From contig JBFLWV010000001.1 in assembly GCA_040757655.1 (NCBI GenBank), positions 1-40,031 on the forward strand: 40,031 nt of DNA, written 5' to 3'. Both the position numbers and the translations under genes were made by a program. Below the pieces are notes generated by a model. That model saw nothing but the letters and a program-made list of their open reading frames with translations. It searched no databases and was not told the DNA's origin. Of this stretch, positions 30,818-38,292 are shown one piece after another; position 1 is the first letter of the stretch; each line of letters opens with the position of its first letter. The stretch is from 2-02-FULL-49-11 sp040757655. GTDB taxonomy: Bacteria > Patescibacteriota > Patescibacteriia > 2-02-FULL-49-11.

Positions 30818-31297
30818 ATGCAGGCACTCTTGCATAATATCCGCAGCATGCACAATGTGGGATCTATTTTCCGCACTGCGGATGCGGCGGGCGTTGAGAA
30901 ACTCTATCTGTGCGGCATCACTCCAGGACCCTTTGAGCGGTTTCATCGACCAAATACTCCCTTATTGAAGGTTTCTCTCGGTGCGGAACGGACGGTGGCA
31001 TGGGAGCGTGCCGCATCAACGAGCCGCCTCGTGAATGCACTGCATAAGGATGGATATCGTATATTTGCGCTTGAACAACACTCTGCATCGGTCAATTACC
31101 GTACGGTGAAACTTACGGAACCACAGTGGCGCAAGGCAGCATTAATTCTCGGAGATGAAGTGCATGGCATTCCTTTCTTCTTGCTTAAAAAAGCAGACCA
31201 AGTCTTGGAAATTCCCATGCACGGAAAGAAAGAATCGCTCAATGTTTCGGTCGCATTCGGGATCGTGGTTTTTCATTTGCTACCCCATATGAAATAG
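30818..31297 (+). CDS. SpoU/TrmH-family RNA 2'-O-methyltransferase
   Basis: A 159-residue SPOUT methyltransferase with the three family motifs: NIRSMHNVGSIFRTADAAG (7-25), LILGDEVHGI, and IPMHGKKESLNVSVAFGIV with the trefoil-knot Asn. There is no N-terminal substrate-binding extension, so this is a minimal catalytic domain acting on tRNA or rRNA ribose; which nucleotide cannot be told. ATG 30818 lies 2 nt after ackA; the open frame upstream of it overlaps the kinase gene and has no family resemblance. It ends the transcription block before gyrB. Confidence 0.9.
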   Translation: MQALLHNIRSMHNVGSIFRTADAAGVEKLYLCGITPGPFERFHRPNTPLLKVSLGAERTVAWERAASTSRLVNALHKDGYRIFALEQHSASVNYRTVKLTEPQWRKAALILGDEVHGIPFFLLKKADQVLEIPMHGKKESLNVSVAFGIVVFHLLPHMK

Positions 31298-31342
31298 GGG
31301 CATGTGAGAGCTATTTTTCCTCTGGCAAGGGAGATTTTTTTG

Positions 31343-31351
31343 TGCTATAAT
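31343..31351 (+). promoter_or_regulatory. gyrB promoter, extended -10
   Basis: TGCTATAAT is a perfect TGn plus consensus -10 (31346-31351), with a weak -35 candidate 17 nt upstream (TGGCAA, 31323-31328). Predicted +1 is 31358, giving an 85-nt gyrB leader that begins two bases before a small ORF. Confidence 0.7.
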
Positions 31352-31359
31352 TGTCATTG

Positions 31360-31404
31360 ATGAAAGAGAGTAAAAATATCGAATTTTCAAGGAATTTGCC
31401 TTAA
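31360..31404 (+). CDS. Leader mini-ORF (14 codons) upstream of gyrB
   Basis: An ATG two bases after the predicted transcription start opens a 14-codon frame, MKESKNIEFSRNLP, ending at TAA 31402-31404. It would be read from a nearly leaderless mRNA. Its stop lies inside an inverted repeat (31396-31416). No Shine-Dalgarno precedes it. The peptide has no recognisable features; if translated, the act of translation may matter more than the product. Confidence 0.35.
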   Translation: MKESKNIEFSRNLP

Positions 31405-31416
31405 CATAAGAGGCAA
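31396..31416 (+). promoter_or_regulatory. Leader hairpin before gyrB
   Basis: TTGCCT (31396-31401) pairs with AGGCAA (31411-31416), and the inner TTA/TAA bases can extend the stem. It follows the mini-ORF and sits 26 nt before the gyrB ATG, with T-rich sequence after it. It could be an attenuator or a ribosome-stalling switch; this is inferred from layout only. Confidence 0.4.
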
Positions 31417-31442
31417 TTTTCCTGTTATTTTCCTCTATTTTT

Positions 31443-33617
31443 ATGCCTAAAAAAAGCGTAGCATCTGATTATCAGGCAAAGCATATTACCGTGCTTGAAG
31501 GACTTGATCCAGTGCGGAAAAGGCCGGGCATGTACATTGGGTCTACAGGCGTGGACGGCCTCCACCACCTTGTGTGGGAAGTAGTTGATAATTCAATTGA
31601 TGAGGCAATGGCTGGTTTTTGTACTGAAATAACCGTCCGTTTGTTACCGGGGCGCATGGTTGAGGTGGGCGACAACGGCCGCGGTATCCCCGTTGATATC
31701 CATAAACAGGCGAAAGTATCCGCGTTGGAGGTGGTGCTCACCAAACTTCATGCCGGCGGCAAGTTTGGCCAGGGTGGCTACAAGGTGTCGGGCGGGTTGC
31801 ATGGAGTCGGTGTCTCGGTGGTGAATGCGCTCTCATCGTATATGAAAGCAGCGGTGAGGAGGGAGGGGAAATTATGGGAACAAGAATATGAACGCGGCAA
31901 GCCTCGCCGTAAGGTGCGTCCCGTAGGGAGGGCATCGGGCACTGGCACAATGATCACCTTTGTACCTGATACGGAAGTGTTTGGGGAGATTGATTTTGAT
32001 TTTCAGACCGTCCTTGATCATCTTCGTCAACAGACATACCTCACGAAGGGAGTGAAAATCATCGTGTGGGACGAACGGGCGCAAGAACATCCTGCGGTAA
32101 AGGGAAAAGAGGGAAAAGGGAGAGAAGTTTCTGAGATGAAAGCGCCTGTTGCGTTTGATATTCCTACGTCGTATGTATTTTATTTTGAAGGAGGCATTCG
32201 GTCGTATGTGACCCATTTAAACCACAACCGCACCATGAAGCAAGACGCGGTATTCTATACCGAAAAGGAAGTCATTCCCAATGGATCAAACGGCACGCCT
32301 GATAAGGATGTCTCATTACGAGAGGAGCAGGGAGCGCCCCACTTTCAGAAGCCGGTCACACCGATTAGGGTGGAGATTGCACTCCAGTATACAGACGATT
32401 ATCGTGAAACTGTCTATGCGTTTGCCAATAACATCTTCAACCCTGAGGGCGGCACGCACTTGGTGGGATTCCGGGGCGCGCTCACGCGCGTGCTGAACAC
32501 CTATGCGCGCGCAAAAGGATACCTGAAAGAAAAGGACGATAACCTCACGGGTGAGGATGTGCGGGAGGGCCTTACGGCTGTGGTGTCAGTCAAGGTGCCT
32601 GAACCTCAATTTGAAGGGCAGACCAAGGCGAAGTTGGGGAATCCTGAAGTAAAGAATGCAGTTGAATCGGTCTTAAGCGATGCGTTTGCCGCATTTCTGG
32701 AGGAGCATCCACGCGATGCAGAAGGGATCTTGGAGAAATGCGTATTGACGCAACGCGCGAGGGCTGCTGCCCGCGCTGCTCGCGATACAGTGTTGCGCAA
32801 GGGCGCTTTGGACGGGCTCACATTGCCGGGGAAGCTCGCTGACTGTTCCACGAAAGATTCACATCATTCAGAATTGTATATTGTCGAAGGAGATTCTGCC
32901 GGCGGCAGCGCCAAGCAAGGACGCAATCGCGGATACCAGGCCATCCTCCCCTTGAGAGGCAAAATTCTCAATGTCGAGCGCGCACGGTTGGATAAGATGC
33001 TCACCAATAATGAATTGAAGTCTCTCATTATTGCGTTAGGCACGAACTTTGGCGAAAATTTCAATCTCGCAGATCTTCGCTACGAGCGTATCATTATTAT
33101 GACTGATGCGGATGTGGACGGTGCGCACATCAGGACGCTGCTCCTTACCTTCTTCTACCGATATTTTAAAGAACTTATCACTACTGGCCACCTTTTTATT
33201 GCCCAGCCGCCTCTCTATCGTATCCAGAAAGGAAAGGAGTTTTGGTACGCGTATTCTGATTCAGAAAAGGAGAAAATCCTCAATCAGATAAGGAGCATAG
33301 CGCATGGAAAGACGGAAGATACGCAGGGAGGAACACCTTCTGCAGAAGAAGCAAGCACAGGACGTGCGGGTGAAGTAGACATAGGGGAAAAGGTGGCAGG
33401 TGCGGTCATCCAGCGTTACAAGGGCTTGGGGGAAATGAATCCTACGCAGTTGTGGGAGACCACTATGGATCCTCAGAAACGGTTCATGCATCAAGTGACT
33501 ATTGATGATGCGGAAAAAGCAGACGCAATTTTTGACATCCTCATGGGGTCGGAGGTAGATCCTCGCAAACGTTTTATTCAAACCCATGCGAAGTTGGTGA
33601 AGAACCTGGATGTATAG
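31443..33617 (+). CDS. gyrB: DNA gyrase subunit B
   Basis: The ATPase subunit of type II topoisomerase, which introduces negative supercoils with GyrA. The GHKL ATPase domain has EVVDNSIDEA, the Mg-ATP site DNGRGIPVD and the lid GGLHGVGVSVVNALS. The transducer domain follows, then Toprim with VEGDSAGG and DADVDGAHIRTLLL, and the C-terminal QRYKGLGEMNPTQLWETTMDP. The 724 residues exceed the usual 630-650. Extra low-complexity segments lie after WDERAQEH, around VIPNGSNGTPDKD, and near KTEDTQGGTPSAEEAS. It is not followed by gyrA here. Its own promoter and a structured 85-nt leader precede it. Confidence 0.97.
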   Translation: MPKKSVASDYQAKHITVLEGLDPVRKRPGMYIGSTGVDGLHHLVWEVVDNSIDEAMAGFCTEITVRLLPGRMVEVGDNGRGIPVDIHKQAKVSALEVVLTKLHAGGKFGQGGYKVSGGLHGVGVSVVNALSSYMKAAVRREGKLWEQEYERGKPRRKVRPVGRASGTGTMITFVPDTEVFGEIDFDFQTVLDHLRQQTYLTKGVKIIVWDERAQEHPAVKGKEGKGREVSEMKAPVAFDIPTSYVFYFEGGIRSYVTHLNHNRTMKQDAVFYTEKEVIPNGSNGTPDKDVSLREEQGAPHFQKPVTPIRVEIALQYTDDYRETVYAFANNIFNPEGGTHLVGFRGALTRVLNTYARAKGYLKEKDDNLTGEDVREGLTAVVSVKVPEPQFEGQTKAKLGNPEVKNAVESVLSDAFAAFLEEHPRDAEGILEKCVLTQRARAAARAARDTVLRKGALDGLTLPGKLADCSTKDSHHSELYIVEGDSAGGSAKQGRNRGYQAILPLRGKILNVERARLDKMLTNNELKSLIIALGTNFGENFNLADLRYERIIIMTDADVDGAHIRTLLLTFFYRYFKELITTGHLFIAQPPLYRIQKGKEFWYAYSDSEKEKILNQIRSIAHGKTEDTQGGTPSAEEASTGRAGEVDIGEKVAGAVIQRYKGLGEMNPTQLWETTMDPQKRFMHQVTIDDAEKADAIFDILMGSEVDPRKRFIQTHAKLVKNLDV

Positions 33618-33620
33618 ATA

Positions 33621-33720
33621 ACTCAAAATTGAGAACTCAAATCTCAAATCTATATCTCAAAACTTAAAGCTTTTTAGTTCTTCGTTATAGTTTTGAGTTT
33701 TGAGATTTGACTTATGAGTT
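33621..33720 (+). repeat. AT-rich long hairpin after gyrB
   Basis: Short-period CTCAAAT/CTCAAAA units form a left arm and their inverse a right arm. The best stem is TCAAATCTCAAA (33637-33648) with TTTGAGATTTGA (33699-33710), perfect over 12 bp. Bases 33654-33672 are the reverse complement of 8832-8850. It fills the gap between gyrB and the CBS gene and may stabilise or end the gyrB transcript. Confidence 0.75.
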
Positions 33721-33727
33721 TTTCATT

Positions 33728-34948
33728 ATGTTCTTCTTAAGCACTCTCCGCAATGCGCCTGTCTTTGATAGCAGTTTTGCGGTGGTAGGAAAATATAAGG
33801 ATATTATTGCCTCGCTCGTTCCTGATCAGTATGCGCCGGTGAAGGGATTGGTGGTGACCCCACTTAAAGGAGGGGGAGAGCGTGTGATTCCTTGGAGTGC
33901 GGTGGAGAATGCGAGCAGGGTAGGAATCCACCTCTCGACGTTAGTGGCGCGCGTGGCGCCCGTGCAAGAAAATGGCAGTGATATAAGACTGCGTGAGAAG
34001 GTTCTTGATCATCAAATTGTTGACATCACTGGCGTGCGGGTAGTACGCGTGAACGATCTCCAGTTAGGGACCATTGAGGGTCGCATGTGCGTGATTGCGA
34101 TTGATGTGAGCGCAAAGGCGCTTTTGAGGCGTCTTGATCTTGATAGGCTTGATGTATTTAACCTGATCCCGGTCAAGCTGATAGATTGGAGACAAGCAAA
34201 TCTCGTGGCTGGTTCTGTGCAAATTATGGCGCTTTCCAAAGATGTGGTGCACATACATCCTGCAGACATCGCCACTATCGTGGAGGATCTCAATGTGAAG
34301 CAGGGGAGTGAGTTGATGAAATCCCTCGATCTCGCAACCGCCGCGCGGGTATTTGAAGAGATTGATCCTGAAACACGACGCATACTGGTGAAAGCCCTGA
34401 GTCCGGACAAGGTGGCGCTTATTACCGATAAAATGCCGCTTGATGAAGTGGTTGATCTTCTCAAATCACTCCCTGCGGCAACGAGCGATGAGCTGCTCTC
34501 TTATTTTCAATCATCGCGGGCCGCGAGTGCGGAACGCCTCATCCATTATTCGAACCACTCCGCAGGGGGCTTGATGACCACGGAATTCATCAAATGCGGC
34601 CTCTCTTGCACGGTGGCGGAGATTATCGAGGAAATAAAGAAGTTTTCTCCTGCATTTCGTTTCATCCACTATGTGTATGTCGTGGACGAAGAAAACCGTT
34701 TCATGGGAGTTGCCTCGTTTCGACGTTTGATCACCAGCGCTCCAAACCAAACTATACAGGAAATTATGCGTGACCGTAAGGGCTTAAAGATCTTAAGACC
34801 TGAACAGTCGTTGCGAGAAGTCGCGGTCATTATGGCAAAGTACAAATTATTTTCGGCAGCGGTTGTTGACAAAAGAAGGCAATTGCTCGGCGTTATTACC
34901 ATGGATGACGTGATGCGGCAATTAGTAATGCACCGGTACGACGTATGA
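33728..34948 (+). CDS. PRC-barrel / MgtE-N / CBS domain protein (magnesium sensor-like)
   Basis: A 406-residue cytosolic protein. Residues about 85-165 resemble a PRC-barrel (LDHQIVDITGVRVVRVND). Residues about 177-280 match the MgtE intracellular N domain (HPADIATIVEDLN, then helical repeats). Residues about 281-400 form a CBS pair, starting with the MgtE-like SAGGLMTTEF. The MgtE membrane channel is absent; the next gene supplies a different membrane transporter by ATGA overlap. In MgtE these domains sense cytosolic Mg2+ and close the pore, so this protein probably regulates the transporter in trans. I chose ATG 33728; a TTG at 33707 lies inside the repeat. Confidence 0.88.
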   Translation: MFFLSTLRNAPVFDSSFAVVGKYKDIIASLVPDQYAPVKGLVVTPLKGGGERVIPWSAVENASRVGIHLSTLVARVAPVQENGSDIRLREKVLDHQIVDITGVRVVRVNDLQLGTIEGRMCVIAIDVSAKALLRRLDLDRLDVFNLIPVKLIDWRQANLVAGSVQIMALSKDVVHIHPADIATIVEDLNVKQGSELMKSLDLATAARVFEEIDPETRRILVKALSPDKVALITDKMPLDEVVDLLKSLPAATSDELLSYFQSSRAASAERLIHYSNHSAGGLMTTEFIKCGLSCTVAEIIEEIKKFSPAFRFIHYVYVVDEENRFMGVASFRRLITSAPNQTIQEIMRDRKGLKILRPEQSLREVAVIMAKYKLFSAAVVDKRRQLLGVITMDDVMRQLVMHRYDV

Positions 34949-36201
34949 TTTCTCTCGTGAAGCGCTGGTTCCTCCGCGTGAGCATCATTTTGAGCGTCGT
35001 AGGTCCCGGCATCATTGCCGGGACTGCGGATAATGACGCGGGCGGCATTACCACGTATTCAGTCGTGGGGGCGCACTATGGATATCAAATGCTGTGGCTG
35101 CTCCCGCTCGTAGGATTGGTGCTTTGGCTTACACAAGACATGGGGGCGCGGCTGGGATTGGTAACGGGGAAGGGTCTCGCCGCGCTCATTAGAGAGAATT
35201 TCAGCATTCGGCTCACCGTACTCGTCATTCTTCTCACCAGCGTATCAAACTGGCTGAATGTGGTAGCTGAATTTGCAGGGGTAGCATCGGTTGCGCAGCT
35301 CTACCACATTCCAAAAACCTTACTCGTTGCGGTTGCGGCGTTTGCCATATCGTTTGTCGTTATAAAGGGCAATTTTCAGATCGTTCAGCGGGTATTTCTT
35401 ACCTCGTCAGTGCTCTATCTCGCGTATCTCATCGCAGGATGGAAAGCAAACCCAGATTGGACGACGATTTTCCACAGTTCCTTTACTCCCCATTTCTCGC
35501 TTGAGAGCGGATTTTTATTCACTGCAATTGCGTTAGTCGGTACCACGGTAACCGCATGGGGACAATTTTTTATCCAATCGTATTATGTCGATAAAGGGGT
35601 AAAAGACACCGATATCGGTCTCATGCGATGGGATATCACAGCGGGAACGCTCTGGACTGTGGTCGTTGCATTTTTTATCGTGGTGGCGACCGCAAGTACG
35701 TTGTATCCCAAGGGTATCCAGATTTATGACGCGTCACAGGCAGCCGCGGCTTTGGAACCATTCGCGGGGTATCTTGCTAAACACTTGTTCGCCTGGGGGC
35801 TCCTCAATGCGTCTCTCCTTGGCGCAGGAGTGGTGACCATCGCGACGTCGTACCTCATAACCGAAGCGTTTGGGTGGGAAGGGAAAGTGGATCTTGGGTT
35901 GCGTGAATCTCCGGTATTTTATAAACTATTTCTTTTTTTTATTGTTTCTGCTTCGCTTTTTGTCTTAATCCCCTCCATACCGCTTGTTCCGACTATAGTT
36001 TTTTCCCAAGCGCTCAATGCCATGGTGTTGCCGCTCCTCTTCATCTGCATGACCGTGCTTTTGAATCGAAAGGATATTATGGGGACAGGAGTGAATTCTC
36101 CCATGAATAATTCCATTATCATCATCGCGATCGCAGTGGTATGTGTACTCAATATTAGCTATTGCTATTCACTGATCACGCAATTTTTAAAATTGCTCTG
36201 A
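34945..36201 (+). CDS. NRAMP-like divalent metal transporter, probable Mg2+ type
   Basis: A 418-residue LeuT-fold transporter with about eleven helices. Helix 1 has GPGIIAGTADNDAGG, where classical NRAMP has GPG...DPGN, so the metal-binding Asp (D31) is kept while Asn is Gly34. Helix 6 reads GTTVTAWGQFF (199-209) where manganese and iron NRAMPs have MPH; the soft-metal-selecting Met is T203 and His is W205. Loss of Met and Asn is the pattern described for NRAMP-related magnesium transporters. The coupled MgtE-N/CBS gene fits that reading. A strong terminator follows 28 nt after the stop. Confidence 0.85.
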   Translation: MISLVKRWFLRVSIILSVVGPGIIAGTADNDAGGITTYSVVGAHYGYQMLWLLPLVGLVLWLTQDMGARLGLVTGKGLAALIRENFSIRLTVLVILLTSVSNWLNVVAEFAGVASVAQLYHIPKTLLVAVAAFAISFVVIKGNFQIVQRVFLTSSVLYLAYLIAGWKANPDWTTIFHSSFTPHFSLESGFLFTAIALVGTTVTAWGQFFIQSYYVDKGVKDTDIGLMRWDITAGTLWTVVVAFFIVVATASTLYPKGIQIYDASQAAAALEPFAGYLAKHLFAWGLLNASLLGAGVVTIATSYLITEAFGWEGKVDLGLRESPVFYKLFLFFIVSASLFVLIPSIPLVPTIVFSQALNAMVLPLLFICMTVLLNRKDIMGTGVNSPMNNSIIIIAIAVVCVLNISYCYSLITQFLKLL

Positions 36202-36228
36202 TCAACATTTGCCACAGTTTATATATAA

Positions 36229-36252
36229 GACCCTGTACAGGTCCTTTTTTTT
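36229..36252 (+). terminator. Rho-independent terminator
   Basis: GACCCTGTACAGGTC forms a compact stem with one bulged C, followed by CC and eight Ts (36245-36252). It ends the gyrB-side transporter operon and is the clearest intrinsic terminator in the window. The candidate -35 of the next promoter lies in its stem. Confidence 0.8.
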
Positions 36253-36253
36253 A

Positions 36254-36262
36254 TGCTATACT
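36254..36262 (+). promoter_or_regulatory. Extended -10 promoter directly after the terminator
   Basis: TGCTATACT: TGn plus hexamer TATACT (36257-36262). TGTACA at 36234-36239 matches four of six -35 bases with a 17-nt spacer. Predicted +1 is 36269, leaving a 62-nt AT-rich leader to the ATG at 36331. Confidence 0.6.
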
Positions 36263-36330
36263 TTCATGTTGCGTATAAAAACGCGCACAAGTCGATGCGC
36301 ATAAATATAAAATAAAAAATAATATATGAT

Positions 36331-36768
36331 ATGCTTATTAAAAAAGTGTTCCATTGGGTAGGTTTTTTCGTTGTATTAAGCTCATTCACGCTCATCACGC
36401 TTGTGGGGGCAAGAGATTTTACTTCCGTTGAGGAAGCGCTCGCACAAGGGTTTGATGAGATAACGGACGGTGAGCTTTTTATTGTATCCGACGTCCCCAC
36501 GGATATACCTTCTTCATTGCGTCTTGCGCGACGAGAACAAGTGTGTCGCGTGAAGAGCGAACTTTTTGAAAACCTCGCATCGTCGCTGCCGAGTTTTAAC
36601 GGCAGGGAAATACAGATCGGGCATGTGCGGGTGAGATTGCTCAATACCACAGGAATGAATCTTGACGTGCAGGAATTTATGCGCAAGTTTCGATTGGGGG
36701 AGGAGGACTGCATGACCGTGTCATTCCACAGCTTTTTGTATCCGTTTTTCCATGGAGGGGTGAGTTGA
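36331..36768 (+). CDS. Hypothetical exported or membrane-anchored protein (145 aa)
   Basis: I recognise no family. One hydrophobic N-terminal helix (about residues 8-27) after Lys residues looks like a signal peptide or anchor. The rest is acidic and soluble, with two cysteines (CRVKSE and EEDCMT) that could form a disulfide outside the cell. It has its own promoter and no coupled neighbour. The gap downstream contains compound palindromes. The gene could be lineage-specific; codon use and reading-frame length support real coding. Confidence 0.6.
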   Translation: MLIKKVFHWVGFFVVLSSFTLITLVGARDFTSVEEALAQGFDEITDGELFIVSDVPTDIPSSLRLARREQVCRVKSELFENLASSLPSFNGREIQIGHVRVRLLNTTGMNLDVQEFMRKFRLGEEDCMTVSFHSFLYPFFHGGVS

Positions 36769-36798
36769 CGTTCGGATTGCTCGGCATGAAACACGCGT

Positions 36799-36873
36799 CC
36801 CCGACTCCAGCGAGTCGGGGCGCTCCACCTCACCCGCGTGATCCGCCTTCGGCGGAGCCATGCTCACGCGGGT
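36799..36873 (+). repeat. Compound GC-rich palindrome
   Basis: CCCCGACTC/GAGTCGGGG (36799-36807, 36812-36820) is a perfect 9-bp hairpin. A perfect 10-bp stem, ACCCGCGTGA (36832-36841) with TCACGCGGGT (36864-36873), follows and encloses TCCGCC-TTC-GGCGGA (36842-36856). The first hairpin shares the CCCCGAC...GTCGGGG core with those at 13044 and 22329. It lies in the 153-nt gap before the GT2 synthase. Confidence 0.75.
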
Positions 36874-36909
36874 TGCGGAGGGTTTCAATTCCGATCAATC
36901 CTCGCTTCG

Positions 36910-36915
36910 TATAAT
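36910..36915 (+). promoter_or_regulatory. Consensus -10 box placed for a leaderless start
   Basis: TATAAT ends exactly six bases before ATG 36922, so predicted +1 is the start-codon A. No clear -35 or TGn extension is seen. Confidence 0.55.
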
Positions 36916-36921
36916 GAATGT

Positions 36922-38178
36922 ATGGAAAAATTTTTTCACAAATTATTCTATGGTTTTTTAATCAGTGCGTTAATCATCTCGCTTGGATTGTTCTTGTCTC
37001 ATCAACTCACGACAACCACTGGGTATTGGAATACGTTCGGAAGAGTATATTTTTATTTCCTGATTGCGTATACCTGGTACATTTTTCTGCTCCTTTTTAT
37101 AGACGATTTCAAGGTGCGGCGCTATCCCGCGTATGACGGATCACTCATCTCCGTGATCATGCCCGTGTTTAATGAAGCGCCGGAGCTGCTCCATCATGCT
37201 TTGCAATCGCTCATCGCAGCGCAAGGAAATAAGGAAATTATAGTCGTGGACGACGGATCAACAAATTCATCGCACTATATTTTAAGGCAATTTGCAGATA
37301 AAGGTTTGGTGCTGGTACATCATTTTCTGGTAAATAAAGGAAAACGGCACGCAATCCATTATGCAGTCAAGCATTTAATTAAGGGGAAAATGGTGGTATG
37401 CGTAGATTCCGATACAGTCGTAGATCGCGATGCATTAGTTCGCATCGTGGAACCGCTTTCCGCACCCTCAATTGGCGCTTCCACAGGCGATGTGCGTCTG
37501 TTGAATGAGCATACCAATTGGCTTACGCGCATGGTGGGAGCTTACTATTGGGTGGGATTAAATATTTACAAACGCGCGCAGTCTACCTTGGGCATTGTGG
37601 TCTGCTGTAGCGGATGTTTGTCTGCGTACCGGAACAATACGCTCCAGAAGATCATTGATGAATTTGTAACACAAGCATTTTTTAATGAACCATGCACGCA
37701 TTCCGAAGACAGGCATTTGACGAATCTTGTCTTGAAGCAGGGATACCGGGTAGTGTACCAGGATCGGGCAGTGAGTTATACCCACACTCCTGATACGCTT
37801 AAAGGGTTCTTAAAACAGCAGCAGCGTTGGAAGCGGGGATACGTGCGCGAATCCATCTATACGCTCTCATGGGCATGGCGCACCAGAAAAATACTCTTTT
37901 TCGAAATCATATTGTGGGATCTCACATTAACCTTCTTGTCGCTCGGCATACGATTGGCATCACTAATTGTATTCATCACCCAGCCGCTCTTTTTTATCCG
38001 CTTTATTCTTCCCGGCTGGCTCTACTTCATGAGCGTGCGGTACGTCTTCGTGCTCTTCTACGCGCCGCAGAAAATCCTCGGCCTTATCTATTACACCTTC
38101 CTTTACGAATTTGTGCTCTATTGGCAAAACATCATTGCGCTCTTTACCCTGAAGAATAAGAGCTGGATGACACGATAA
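36922..38178 (+). CDS. Processive GT2 glycosyltransferase (hyaluronan/cellulose/NodC-like synthase)
   Basis: A 418-residue membrane-bound synthase. Two N-terminal helices (about 9-26 and 43-61) precede the GT-A domain with all signatures of processive beta-glycosyltransferases: VVDDGST (D110, D111), DSD (162-164), the SED motif (E262, D263) and QQQRW (299-303). C-terminal helices (about 325-410) would form the secretion channel. Such enzymes polymerise and export one sugar, for example GlcNAc, glucose or a hyaluronan backbone; which one is not readable. ATG 36922 is six bases after a TATAAT; the longer open frame from 36838 is palindrome-encoded. Confidence 0.88.
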   Translation: MEKFFHKLFYGFLISALIISLGLFLSHQLTTTTGYWNTFGRVYFYFLIAYTWYIFLLLFIDDFKVRRYPAYDGSLISVIMPVFNEAPELLHHALQSLIAAQGNKEIIVVDDGSTNSSHYILRQFADKGLVLVHHFLVNKGKRHAIHYAVKHLIKGKMVVCVDSDTVVDRDALVRIVEPLSAPSIGASTGDVRLLNEHTNWLTRMVGAYYWVGLNIYKRAQSTLGIVVCCSGCLSAYRNNTLQKIIDEFVTQAFFNEPCTHSEDRHLTNLVLKQGYRVVYQDRAVSYTHTPDTLKGFLKQQQRWKRGYVRESIYTLSWAWRTRKILFFEIILWDLTLTFLSLGIRLASLIVFITQPLFFIRFILPGWLYFMSVRYVFVLFYAPQKILGLIYYTFLYEFVLYWQNIIALFTLKNKSWMTR

Positions 38179-38257
38179 ATATGATTGCATAAATGCTTAG
38201 CGGATATAAATAGATTTGGAGAGGGCCTTGGGTGGGGGACGCTCAAGGCTTTTGAAA

Positions 38258-38286
38258 TTGGCGGAAATGGGCGGGAAGGGTATACT
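38258..38286 (+). promoter_or_regulatory. Full promoter for a leaderless methyltransferase mRNA
   Basis: TTGGCG (38258-38263), a 17-nt spacer and TATACT (38281-38286). The sixth base after the hexamer is 38292, so predicted +1 is the A of ATG 38293. Confidence 0.65.
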
Positions 38287-38292
38287 ATTACT

